Origin: Methylumidiphilus sp963753955
Lineage (GTDB): Bacteria > Pseudomonadota > Gammaproteobacteria > Methylococcales > Methylococcaceae
Length of the DNA: 64,000 bases
Assembly: GCA_963753955.1 (NCBI GenBank)
Contig: CAVWEM010000005.1
Coordinates: 248,001-312,000, forward strand
Direction of reading: 5' to 3'
Part shown: positions 27,789-36,938 of the stretch, one piece after another
How the letters are laid out: each line of letters starts with the position of its first letter
How positions within the stretch are numbered: the stretch's first letter is position 1
Program-made: the position numbers and the translations under genes
Notes under the pieces: generated by a model
Seen by the model: the letters and a program-made list of their open reading frames with translations, nothing else
What the model was told of the DNA's origin: nothing
Database searches by the model: none

Positions 27789-28783
27789 ATGAATGCAATA
27801 AACACAACAAAAGAAGCCGCGCCTCGTTTGTACAAGATCGACTTCCTCGGCAAACGCCATATCGCCGTCTGGGCGTCGGTCATCCTCAGCATCGCCGCCT
27901 TGGTTTCCTTAAGCGTAAAGGGGCTGAATTTCGCCATCGACTTCACGGGCGGGACGGTGGTCGAGGTCGAGTTCAAAACGCCGGTCGATGTGAAGCTGAT
28001 CCGCCAGAATCTCGAAACCAACGGCTTCAACAGCCCCATGGTGGTGACGTTCGGCACCACCCGCGATGTGCTGATCCGCCTGGCACCGGAAGGGAAGGCC
28101 AAGGACGCTGAAGCTGGCAAAGGCGAGGAAATGAAAAAAGGCGAGGCGCTGAAGAAGCGTGTTATGGACGTCCTCAACAAAGACGCGGCCAATTCGGCGG
28201 AACTGCACCGCATTGAATTTGTCGGCCCGCAGGTTGGCGACGATTTGGTGCAGGACAGCGGCTTGGCCTTGCTCTATGCCTCCATCGGCATCCTGATTTA
28301 TGTCGCGCTGCGTTTTGAATATCGTTTTGCCTTAGGCGCGATTTTGGCGACTCTGCATGACGTGGTGATGATCCTAGGGGTTTTTCTCGATATTCCAGTG
28401 GGAATTTGACCTCGAGCGTGTTGGCGGCCGTGTTGACCATCATGGGTTATTCGCTCAACGACACCATCGTCGTGTTCGACCGTATCCGTGAAAACTTCCG
28501 CAAACTACGCCGAGGCGAAGTGGTCGAGGTGATGAACATCTCCATCAACGAGACCTTAAGCCGCACTTTAATGACTTCGTTCCTGACCTTCCTGTCCGTA
28601 CTTGCCATGGCCTTGTTCGGCGGGCAGATCATCCACAACTTCGCCGTGGCCTTGATCGTGGGCATCGTGGTCGGCACCTATTCCTCCATCTACGTGGCCA
28701 GTGCCTTGGCATTGCGGTTGGGCGTCAGCCGCGTCGATTTGCTGCCGCCGGAGAAAGAAGGGGCGGTTGACGGTCGCCCCTGA
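27789..28783 (+). CDS. secF: SecF protein-export membrane protein, small deletion near 28405
   Basis: Starts at the ATG of MNAINTTKEA, with GGGGA 6 nt upstream and 11 bp after the secD stop. The N-terminal half has the first membrane helix, the GLNFAIDFTGGTVVEVEF motif and VGPQVGDDL. The frame is lost at 28405 and resumes at TSSVLAAVLTIMGYSLNDTIVVFDRIRENF, followed by SRTLMTSFLTFLSVLAM. The missing bases fit loss of one copy of a short repeat in GACCTGACC, which would restore EFDLTSS. SecF acts with SecD and YajC in the inner membrane. Confidence 0.88.
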
Positions 28784-28810
28784 GAACATGCAAAGCCCCT
28801 CACCTCCGCC

Positions 28811-28830
28811 CCCTCTCCCAGCGGAGAGGG
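28811..28830. repeat. REP-like palindrome
   Basis: CCCTCTCC at 28811-28818 and GGAGAGGG at 28823-28830 form an 8-bp stem. It belongs to the same dispersed family as 10087-10109 and lies between the convergent secF and hypE genes. Confidence 0.65.
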
Positions 28831-28852
28831 GAGAATATTATATTAAGGTTGT

Positions 28853-28881
28853 AAAAAAAAGGCCGCGATTGCGGCCTTTTT
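28853..28881. terminator. bidirectional terminator between secF and hypE
   Basis: GGCCGC at 28861-28866 pairs with GCGGCC at 28871-28876 around a GATT loop. Eight A precede the stem and five T follow it, so it can end transcripts arriving from either side, as expected between convergent genes. Confidence 0.78.
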
Positions 28882-28884
28882 GCT

Positions 28885-28921
28885 CCCCTCTCCCCTTGGG
28901 AGAGGGGCTGGGGGAGAGGGT
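28885..28921. repeat. REP-like palindrome next to the hypE stop
   Basis: CCCCTCTCCC and GGGAGAGGGG form a 10-bp stem at 28885-28907, followed by a second G-rich half (GGGGGAGAGGG) that abuts the hypE stop codon. It is the best copy of the window's most common repeat. Confidence 0.7.
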
Positions 28922-29953
28922 TTAGCAAATGCGCGGCAAGGGGTCGTCTTCAAGTTCTTCCAAAATCCGCTCGCCTCCTAGGCGTGTCTCCAGCACCACC
29001 CGGACAGGGCCGGCCATCACCTCGCCGGCCAGCGCGGCGTCTTTATAGCCCAGATTGTGTAGCCTTGCCAGCGCGGCGGCAGCCGAACCGGGAGCCAGAA
29101 CAGCGACCACGCGGCCTTCACAGGCGAGAACATAAGGATCGTAACCGAGCATCTCGCAGACCGCCCGCACCGGTTCCCTGACCGGAATGCTGGACTCGAA
29201 CAGCCTTATCGTGGCACCTGCCGTCCGCGCGATCTCATGGGCCACCGTGGCGATGCCGCCGCGCGTCGGGTCACGCATGAAACGCAACCCTGGGATTTCC
29301 AACAGGGATTGGGTGATGGGCAACACGCTGGCCGCATCGGACAGCAAATCGCCGCGCAGCCCGAATTGCTCCCGTGCCAGCATCACCGCCGTGCCATGGT
29401 CGCCGACGGGGCCACTGACCAGGATCTTATCCCCCGCTTGGGCTAACTCCAAACCTAGGCGCAATTTGCCAGGCCGCAGGCCAATACCCGTGGTGGCGAG
29501 ATAAATCCCCCCGCCTTGGCCGCGCCGGACCACTTTGGTGTCGCCCGCGACCACGCGCACACCACAATCGCGGCAAGCCGCCGCCATCCCTGCCAAGATC
29601 CGCTCCAACAAAGCCACTTCCAAGCCTTCCTCGATAAAGGCATTCAAGGTCAGGTAAAGCGGTATCGCCCCCGAAACCGCCAAATCGTTGACCGTGCCAT
29701 GGACGGCCAGGCTGCCTATGTTCCCGCCTGGAAACTCCAAAGGCTCGACGGTGAAGCCGTCGGTGGTCGCCATCAGTTCCAACTCTCCCGCCTGTAGATC
29801 CACAGGGACTCGCGCCGCGTCCACTGTCGTGTCCAGGCAATCGTTGCGCAGATAATGGGCGAACAAATGGTCTATCAGCTCGCGCATGTGACGCCCGCCG
29901 TTGCCGTGGGCTAGGGTGATGAAATCGTCTTGTAATTTTGGCCGGATCGGCAT
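28922..29953 (-). CDS. hypE: hydrogenase maturation protein HypE
   Basis: About 343 residues from the ATG of MPIRPKLQDDFIT; the open frame extends 36 codons further, but that part runs into the acylphosphatase gene. HypE dehydrates a carbamoyl group on its C-terminal cysteine to make the cyanide ligand of [NiFe] hydrogenase. The ATP-binding AIRS-type core (LAHGNGGRHM, ATTDGFTV, GTVNDLAVSGA, AGDTKVV, DPTRGGIA) is intact, and the protein ends in PRIC with the required cysteine. No other hyp or hydrogenase gene is in the window, but an acylphosphatase gene lies 7 bp upstream. Confidence 0.9.
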   Translation of the reverse strand: MPIRPKLQDDFITLAHGNGGRHMRELIDHLFAHYLRNDCLDTTVDAARVPVDLQAGELELMATTDGFTVEPLEFPGGNIGSLAVHGTVNDLAVSGAIPLYLTLNAFIEEGLEVALLERILAGMAAACRDCGVRVVAGDTKVVRRGQGGGIYLATTGIGLRPGKLRLGLELAQAGDKILVSGPVGDHGTAVMLAREQFGLRGDLLSDAASVLPITQSLLEIPGLRFMRDPTRGGIATVAHEIARTAGATIRLFESSIPVREPVRAVCEMLGYDPYVLACEGRVVAVLAPGSAAAALARLHNLGYKDAALAGEVMAGPVRVVLETRLGGERILEELEDDPLPRIC

Positions 29954-29960
29954 GGTGTTC

Positions 29961-30233
29961 TCATCGCACAGTAAAGCCGTCAAATTCCCCGATGGGCGTC
30001 TCGTCAACGGCAGCCAAGCGCTCCACCCTGGCCCAACGCGGGCCATGTCCGCACCATTCAACTAAAGCGGAAATGCTGGCAGGGCTTCCTTCGGCAAGGA
30101 TTTCGACCCTGCCATCCGCCAAGTTTCGCACCCAGCCGACAAGGCCTAGCGACAAAGCCTTTTCGCGGGCCGAAGCGCGAAAACCGACCCCCTGCACCCT
30201 GCCGGAAACCGTGATACGGATTCGTTTTCGCAC
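29961..30233 (-). CDS. acyP: acylphosphatase
   Basis: A 90-residue acylphosphatase with the phosphate-binding loop VQGVGFRAS, including the catalytic arginine, and the catalytic asparagine in GWVRNLADGRVE. It hydrolyses acyl phosphates such as carbamoyl phosphate. The same fold forms the N terminus of HypF, which uses carbamoyl phosphate to load HypE. The position directly before hypE therefore may be functional rather than chance. It lies 8 bp after the rlmL stop. Confidence 0.9.
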   Translation of the reverse strand: MRKRIRITVSGRVQGVGFRASAREKALSLGLVGWVRNLADGRVEILAEGSPASISALVEWCGHGPRWARVERLAAVDETPIGEFDGFTVR

Positions 30234-30241
30234 TGCTCACC

Positions 30242-32517
30242 TCAACTATTCTGTCCCCACCCTAGCCCTCTCCCAACAGGAGATGGAACTTTGGCCACAC
30301 GATTTTTAAACATCCAACAGTAGTGGATTCTGGGATTGCGCTCGAAGTCCTTGGGGATGGTCTTCGCGCTGATATCCTCCACCGCAAAATCTTCCAGTAT
30401 CTCAAGGGCCAGTTTGAATTTGCGGAAATTGGTCGAGAAGATCAACACACCATCGGGCTTAAGCAGGCTGGCGGTCTTGCGTAGCAGAACAACATGGTCC
30501 TTTTGCACATCAAAGACATCGCCCATGCGCTTGGAGTTGGAGAAAGTCGGCGGATCCAGGAAAATCAAATCAAACTTGAGCTCCCCCCTGTCGGCTTCGT
30601 CTTCCAGCCAAGCCAGGCAATCGGCCTGGACCAGTTCATGGCGATAACCCTTGATGTCGTTCAACTCCAGGTTGCGCCGCGCCCAGTCCAGGTAGGTATG
30701 GGACATGTCCACGGTGGTCGTCGAACGTGCGCCTCCCACCGCCGCATGGACCGTGGCGGTTCCGGTGTAGGCGAACAGGTTGAGGAAATGCTTGTCCTCG
30801 GCTAGGCGCTGGATCATCAAACGCGTGGCACGGTGGTCGAGGAACAGCCCTGTGTCTAGGTAATCCTCGAAATTGACCCAAAACCGGCAACCACCCTCCT
30901 CCACTTGCTGGAACCGCCCCGCCTCCGCTTGCTTCTCGTACTGGGCGCTGCCCTTCTGCCTGCGGCGGATCTTCAGAAACACTTGCTCCGCCGGAATGTC
31001 CAGCACCTGCGGCATCACCGACAAGGCTTCCGCCAACCGGGCTTCGGCCTTTGCGGGATCAATGCTGGTCGGTGCTTCGTATTCCTGCACATGCAGCCAA
31101 GTCTGTCCGCCTTGGTAAAGATCCACCGCCACGGCGTACTCGGGCAGGTCGGCGTCGTAAAGCCGGTAACAAGTCACCTCGTTTTGCTTCGCCCACTTCC
31201 CCAGGTTTTTTAAATTTTTGCGCAAGCGATTGGCGAACATCTCCGCGCCCGGCGTGGTTTCCGGCTTTTTTGCCAAGCTTTGGGCGCGGCGCACCAACTG
31301 CCGGACCTTGCGGGCCTCCTCGGACAGGCCGCTCTCATCTTCGTGGGGGGTGAAAAAGCGCTCGGGCTGGATCTCGAAATTGAACAGTTTGCATTCCAAG
31401 GCGCCGTTGTAAAGCTTGTAGAATTTGCGGGCACGGATGCCCAGCTTGAAGGCCAGATCCGGGTTGCCAGTGAACACGCTAGCTTTCCAACCCTGGAAAT
31501 GGGTTTTCAGCAATTCACCGAGCACGGTGTAAAGCCCGACCAGTTCGGACGCCTCGCCCAGGCGTTCGCCATAAGGCGGGTTGACCACCAGCAAGCCGTT
31601 GCGGGGCCGACGCGGACGGACTTCCGCAGCCGGTTTTTTTTCGACGTGGATGAAGCCATGTAACCCGGCATGTTCGATATTGTCCAAGGCGGCGTGGACG
31701 GCGCGGTGATCCAAGTCGTAGCCGGTGATCGAAGGCAGATGCCGCAAACCGGCCTCGCGGCGGACATGGGCTTCTTCCAGCAGTTTCTCCCACCGATCCG
31801 CCCGGTGGTTCTTCCAGCCCTGGAAGCCGAAATAATCCCGCAGCAAACCGGGCGCAATATCGGCAGCCATCCAGGCGGCTTCGATCAGCAGGGTTCCCGA
31901 GCCACACATGGGGTCGACCAATTCGCCGCCCGTCTGCGCCACCTGTGGCCAAGCCGGCCCGCAACAAAATGGCCGCAGCCAGGTTTTCCTTGAGCGGGGC
32001 GGCCCCGCCTTCCAAGCGGTAGCCACGTTTGTGCAGGCTCTCGCCGGAAATATCCAGGCCAACGCTGGCGATGTCTTTGTCCAGATAAACATTCACCCTG
32101 ATATCGGGCCGATCCAGCCGCACCGAAGGGCGGACGCCGCACAGTTCGCGGAACTGGTCGACGATGGCATCCTTGACCTTTTGCGCCCCGTATTGGGTAT
32201 GGGTGATGCTGCGAACGGGAGGCAGCGAAATCCACTGCCAGCGAGGCTTCGGGCGACATATGTTCGGCCCAGTCGATGGCACCGATGCCTTCGTAAAGCG
32301 CTTCCGGCGTGGCGGCGGGGAAACTCGCCAACTTCAGCAAGACGCGGTTGGCCAGCCGTGACCAGAGGCAAACCCGGTAGGCGTCTTCCAAATTGCCGGT
32401 GAAGGAAGCTCCCGCCCGCCCGTCCTTGACCTCGTCCAACTTTAAGCCGCGCAATTCATCGGCAAGCAAAAGCTCGATCCCCAAAGGGGCGGTGGCGAAA
32501 AAAATATGTTTGTCCAA
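30242..32517 (-). CDS. rlmL: bifunctional 23S rRNA methyltransferase RlmKL, two frameshifts
   Basis: A two-domain enzyme that makes m2G2445 and m7G2069 in 23S rRNA. The start MDKHIFFATAPLGIE and the THUMP domain lie in one frame to about 32215. The next piece (YGAQKVKDAIVD to NLAAAILLRAG) is in a second frame to about 31965. The rest is one frame: the RlmL half has LVDPMCGSGTLLIEAA and VVNPPYGERLG, and the RlmK half has FLNLFAYTGTATVHAA and FLDPPTFSNSK. The last 20 or so residues (VPSPVGRGLGWGQNS) come from a REP-like palindrome, so the C terminus has been extended by a repeat. Confidence 0.88.
30255..30290. repeat. degenerate REP-like repeat encoding the RlmL tail
   Basis: On the minus strand the segment reads TCTCCTGTTGGGAGAGGGCTAGGG, a diverged copy of the CCCCTCTCCC family. 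It lies inside the open rlmL frame just before its stop codon. Confidence 0.5.
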
Positions 32518-32541
32518 ATTACACCGTAGGTTCGGATTCGT

Positions 32542-33878
32542 TCATTTGCCATCCTCCTCAATCAGATCGCGGATTGTCGTGGTGCCTGCGGCTTCCCGTA
32601 GCGCCCCGTCGAACAGATAGAGCAGGGCATCTACCCTAGGCTCTGCCAAGACATCCCGGTTGATCGGGAAATCATCTTCGTGGGTGGAACGCAGAGCGTC
32701 CAGCACCTCCACCACTTTGATGGTGGAAAGATCGCGGGCGGGAACCCAAGCGCTTGCTTCACCGCCCAGCCCCATGATAAAGCCCTTCACGGACAGTGCC
32801 GACAACAATTCATCCAGGCAATCGTCGGGCACACCCAGCCGCAAGGACAGTTCTTGCGCACTCCACGGATGTTCCCCATGGAAGAATCGCCTTCCGACCA
32901 GCACCATGGCCAACAGCCCCAGGCGCTCAGACAATCTTGCGCTGAGCCGCGCAGTCGCACTGTGCAGGAAGATATAGCGGGGATACTGGTGGAAAAAAGT
33001 CACCTGCACCCCCAACAAGACAATCAGCCAACTCAGGTAAAGCCAGACCATGGACAGGATCAGGATCGCGAACGTGGAATAGACGGCATGGTACTGGGCG
33101 GAACCGGCCATGAACGCGCCGAAAACCCACCCGACCAGCTTCCATGACAGGCCCGCGACAAAACCTCCAAACAAAGCCGAGCGAATTTTCACCGGTGCAT
33201 CGGGAATGATCTGGTAGAGGAAGGCGAAGGCGGCGATGGTGAACAAATAAGGCAAAACCGCTTGGAAAGCCAATAACAAAGGGTTGATCCTTCCTTCCAG
33301 CAGTTGGAAATCGTTGATGCGCCGGAAAATCTCGTTCATGCCGCCAAAGGCTGAAAAAACCAGCAAAGGGCCGACCAGGATAAAGCTCAGGTAATCGCTG
33401 AAGCGCCGCACCAGGCTGCGGAAATCCTGGCCTTCTTCCGCCAAATGTGGTTGAAAGACTCCTCAATCTTGTCCAGCAGGGAAACGCTGGTGTAAAGCAG
33501 GGACAGCAAGCCGACCGAACCCAACACCCCCACATCCAGCTTCTTCACGGAATCAAACAGGGCTGCGGCGACCGACTCCGTGTTGCCGCGCAAGGGTTTG
33601 AGGATCTCCAAGAGGAAAGGTTCCAGGTAGGCATCTGCCCCGAACGCCTTGAGCATCGAGAAGCTCACCGCCAGCAGCGGAATCAGCGCCAGCAAGCTGG
33701 TATAGACTAGGCTCATGGCCCGGTAATCCAAACCAGCTTCCTTGGTCTGGCGGAACACCGCATAGCCTGCGCGTAAGGCCGACCCGTTCCTGATCGGGAC
33801 GAATGTGGACTCTAGGAATGCCAGAAACGCTTTAAAATATGAACCACGGAAATCACGAAAAGAAATCCATAATTTCAT
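32542..33878 (-). CDS. YihY/BrkB family inner-membrane protein, one frameshift
   Basis: A polytopic membrane protein of the YihY/virulence factor BrkB family, formerly called RNase BN. The first part (MKLWISFRDFRGSYF to EESFNHIWRKK) contains YTSLLALIPLLAVSFSML; a shift near 33430 then leads to the frame with RRFSDYLSFILVGPLLV, LPYLFTIAAFAFLYQIIPDAPV, SWKLVGWVFGAF and the family motif YSTFAILILSMVWLYLSWLIVLLG. About six membrane segments are expected. A cytoplasmic C-terminal domain of about 130 residues looks like a winged helix. The biochemical role of the family is not settled. Confidence 0.82.
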
Positions 33879-34044
33879 TGCTTGAATCCCACATAAAAAA
33901 CATGAAAATTAATCCAGATCAAAGGACTTGCGTGGATTATTGTCTATCATGCCGCCCACTAAACACTCTTGACTCTTAACCTAACCTTCCGCGAAACGTC
34001 GTCTTCTTTGAATCCTCTATATTTGCCCTCTGGGATGGTGTCTG

Positions 34045-34074
34045 CGGGTTGCCTCATAAGCAACCCGTTTTTTT
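34045..34074 (+). terminator. Rho-independent terminator on the plus strand, no gene assigned
   Basis: CGGGTTGC at 34045-34052 and GCAACCCG at 34060-34067 form a perfect 8-bp stem with loop CTCATAA, followed by seven T. No plus-strand coding gene lies upstream for more than 5 kb, so it may end a small RNA starting between about 33880 and 34000. Confidence 0.7.
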
Positions 34075-34349
34075 GCGGGTTCCAGCGGAAAGGCGGCCTT
34101 CTGTCGAGTCATTTCACACAGTTATCCACCGTTGCCCAAGTGCTGTGCAGAGCCAGTGCCAACCGACTGGAATTTAATCACTTGCGTGAATCATGGCGAC
34201 AATAATTCTTTGTTTATCAATATCTTGTGAATTTTTGACACCTTTCCCCCGTGACGCCAAAAAGCTGGACACCACAACGCAGACGCCCGGTTGGGGCGAT
34301 CCACAAGCGGAGACCCACAAACTTATCCACAGCTTTGTGCATTCCTTCT

Positions 34350-34376
34350 GGGGATGGATAAGGGCGATCCATCCCC
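34350..34376 (-). terminator. hairpin just after the ftsH-linked membrane protein gene
   Basis: GGGGATGGAT and ATCCATCCCC form a perfect 10-bp stem around a 7-nt loop, about 10 bp past the stop of the 34387-34869 gene. No T run follows on the minus strand, so it may protect the 3' end or work with Rho. Confidence 0.45.
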
Positions 34377-34386
34377 TTACAAAACA

Positions 34387-34869
34387 TCAACGTCCTCCTC
34401 TTCCCAGCCATTCCGCCAGTTTGACCCGCGCAGCCTGCTTGAGCCTCACCCCCTGCCGGTAAACAGCGGTGGCGCGGATGCGCTCGTGCGCCCAGGCCAG
34501 CCAACGGGTGATGGTGGTGTACAGCGCCGCAAACCAGCGGAATGTCAACAGTTGCGTCCGGGTGATCGCGAACATCCGCGAAATCAGCAAGGTGGCGAAC
34601 AGCTTGGCGGCGATGAGCAGGCCGATGCCTTGGACGATCTGGCCGTGGGCAAACAACACTATGGCAGCAAGTTTGACGGGCAAAACCAGCGCCATAGGCA
34701 TGACGAATGCCGCCATGGCTACCGCAGGACTGGCCTGAGCCAGCCAGCGTTCAAAAACGGCCAGATGCAGCCATACCAACAGCCGATGGCTTAACGCCGT
34801 CAGCATGTCCCAAAGCCATTCTTCCACCAGCAGGAAAACGGCCAGGATCGAAAGGAGCAATCTTTTCAT
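34387..34869 (-). CDS. small inner-membrane protein coupled to ftsH
   Basis: About 160 residues from the ATG that shares its A with the ftsH stop codon (TGATG), which implies translational coupling. The sequence has an N-terminal hydrophobic segment (LLLSILAVFLLVEEWLWDML), two central ones (AVAMAAFVMPMALVLPVKLAAIVLF and GIGLLIAAKLFATLLI) and a basic C-terminal tail (RLKQAARVKLAEWLGRGGR). I do not recognise the family. Coupling to ftsH suggests a link to membrane protein quality control, but this is only positional. Confidence 0.7.
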   Translation of the reverse strand: MKRLLLSILAVFLLVEEWLWDMLTALSHRLLVWLHLAVFERWLAQASPAVAMAAFVMPMALVLPVKLAAIVLFAHGQIVQGIGLLIAAKLFATLLISRMFAITRTQLLTFRWFAALYTTITRWLAWAHERIRATAVYRQGVRLKQAARVKLAEWLGRGGR

Positions 34870-36775
34870 CAATGCGATCCGGCTGGATTGCCCAAGTTTG
34901 TGGACTCATCCGGCGTATCTTCCCGCGCACTTCTGCCGCCGCCCGACGGGGTGTCCTCCCAATTCTCCGGGGGGCGTGGAATCTTGCCTTCCATAATCTC
35001 CTCGATTTGCAGGTGGTCGATGGTTTCATACTTCATCAGGGCGTCGGCCATGACATGCATTTTCTCCATATTCTCGCGTAACAGACGTTCGGCGCGTCCA
35101 TAGTTGCGGTCGATGACCGAGCGGATTTCCTCCTCGATAAGATGGGAGGTTTCCTCGGATACCGATTTGTGCCGAGTCACCGACCTTCCCAAAAATACCT
35201 CCCCCTCCTCTTCGCTATAGGCCAGGGGGCCTAGGCGTTCGGACAGACCCCAGCGGGTTACCATGTTCCGGGCCATGCCGGTGGCGCGTTCGATGTCGTT
35301 GGAGGCACCAGTGGTGACCTTTTCCTTGCCGAAGATGATCTCCTCGGCGAGTCGCCCGCCAAATAGGCTCGAAATCATACTTTCCAGCTTCTGCTTGCTG
35401 GCGCTGCACGTGTCGTGCTCTGGAAGGAACATAGTGATGCCCAAAGCCCGCCCGCGTGGCATGATGCTGACCTTGTAAACCGGATCATGTTCGGGCACTA
35501 GCCGGCCGATGATGGCATGGCCGCTTCGTGATAGGCGGTGAGCCTTTTTTCGTCGTCGCTCATCACCATGGACCTGCGCTCCGCGCCCATGAGGATCTTG
35601 TCCTTGGCCTTTTCGAAGTCTTCCATCTGCACCTCGCGTTTGTTCTTGCGCGCCGCGAAAAGGGCCGCCTCGTTGATCAGGTTGGCCAGATCCGCGCCAG
35701 AGAATCCCGGGGTTCCCCGCGCCAAGTATTTTACCTCGACATTTTCGGCGCAAGGCACACGCTTGATGTGGACTTTAAGTATCTGCTCGCGGCCGCGCAC
35801 ATCGGGCAGGCCGACCACGATCTGGCGGTCGAAACGGCCAGGACGCAGCAGGGCTGGATCAAGCACGTCGGGCCGGTTGGTGGCGGCGATCACGATGACG
35901 CCCTCGCTGCCCTCGAAGCCATCCATCTCCACCAGCAACTGGTTCAACGTCTGCTCGCGCTCATCATGACCGCCGCCCAAGCCTGCGCCGCGATGCCTGC
36001 CCACCGCGTCGATTTCGTCGATGAAGATGATGCACGGCGCATGCCTCTTGGCCTGCTCGAACATGTCGCGGACACGGGAAGCCCCCACGCCGACAAACAT
36101 TTCCACGAAATCCGAACCCGAAATAGTAAAAAAAGGCACCTTGGCTTCGCCTGCGATGGCGCGGGCCAGCAAAGTCTTGCCAGTGCCAGGCGGGCCTACC
36201 ATCAACGCGCCACGTGGAATCTTGCCGCCCAGCTTCTGGAACTTGCTTGGGTCTTTCAGGAAATCGACCATCTCCGACACGTCTTCCTTGGCCTCGTCGC
36301 AACCTGCCACGTCGGCGAAAGTGACCTGGACCTGGTCTTCCTCCAACAGCCGGGCCTTGCTCTTGCCGAAGGACATCGCACCCCGGCCGCCGCCCTGCAT
36401 CTGCCGGAGGAAGAAAACCCACACGCCGATGAACAGCAGCATGGGAAACCAGGAAATCAACATCTGCATCCACAAAGACTGCTGCTCGGGAGGCTGTGCC
36501 TTGATTTCCACATGGTTCTTAAGCAAATCCTCCACCATCTTCGGGTCGTCGGGGGCGTAAGTAGCGAACTTGTCGCCGGTGGTTGTCGTGCCATGGATTA
36601 GCGATCCATCAATGGTGACTTCCTTGACTTGGCCGCCGCTCACCTCGGCTAAGAACTGGGAGTAGGTCTGGTTGGAAACATCGACGGATTTGCGAGAGCC
36701 AAAATTATTGAACACGGACATCAGCACGACGGCGATGACCACCCATAAAATGATGTTTTTCAGCATATCGTTCAC
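34869..36775 (-). CDS. ftsH: ATP-dependent zinc metalloprotease FtsH, one-base deletion at the HEAGH motif
   Basis: FtsH degrades misfolded and regulatory proteins at the inner membrane. The likely start is the GTG of MNDMLKNIILWVV (AGGGAG upstream), with the ATG three codons later possible. Membrane segments at about residues 8-22 and 106-123 flank a periplasmic domain. The AAA module has Walker A GPPGTGKT (194-201), FIDEIDA, the second region of homology and RPGRFDRQ. The frame breaks inside the zinc site: YHEA is followed by a missing G near 35516, and repair gives HEAGHAIIGRLVPEHDP. The protease domain (GGRLAEEIIFG, TTGASNDIERAT) continues in the other frame. The gene is essential in E. 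coli, so a sequence error is likely. Confidence 0.9.
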
Positions 36776-36871
36776 TTCACGCTCCCTTTTTTACGGATGA
36801 TTATCCGAATCAACACTTTTGCAATCTTATCAGGATAATTTCCAACCGACATGAATTTCCCGCAAGTATCC

Positions 36872-36905
36872 ACTCCCCTCGCCCTGCGGGAAAGGGGGGA
36901 GAGGG
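36872..36905. repeat. REP-like repeat between rlmE and ftsH
   Basis: ACTCCCCTCGCCCTGCGGG followed by AAAGGGGGGAGAGGG is an imperfect copy of the CCCCTCTCCC family. It lies in the 163-bp gap between rlmE and ftsH, so it would be part of a shared transcript. Confidence 0.6.
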
Positions 36906-36938
36906 CCTGTCACGCCAAAGCACCTGCGAAGCCCGCCA

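Larger units (their letters stand above)
33879..34386. other. intergenic region with terminator, hairpin and two DnaA-box-like sites
   Basis: About 500 bp without a supportable gene. It holds a plus-strand terminator (34045-34074), a 10-bp hairpin (34350-34376), and the sites TTATCCACC (34121) and TTATCCACA (34323), the second matching the DnaA-box consensus. The stretch at 34196-34240 is AT-rich. I find no dnaA, rpmH or other origin-linked gene, so I do not call an origin. Confidence 0.45.

Noticed and set aside
5009..28783. Programmed frameshifting in rne, secD or secF
   Set aside because: There are too many shifts, of both signs, without slippery heptamers; only the IS1 A7 site has the expected form.
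34090..34340. Possible replication origin: TTATCCACC, TTATCCACA and an AT-rich stretch
   Set aside because: Only one site matches the DnaA box well, and none of the usual origin-linked genes is present.
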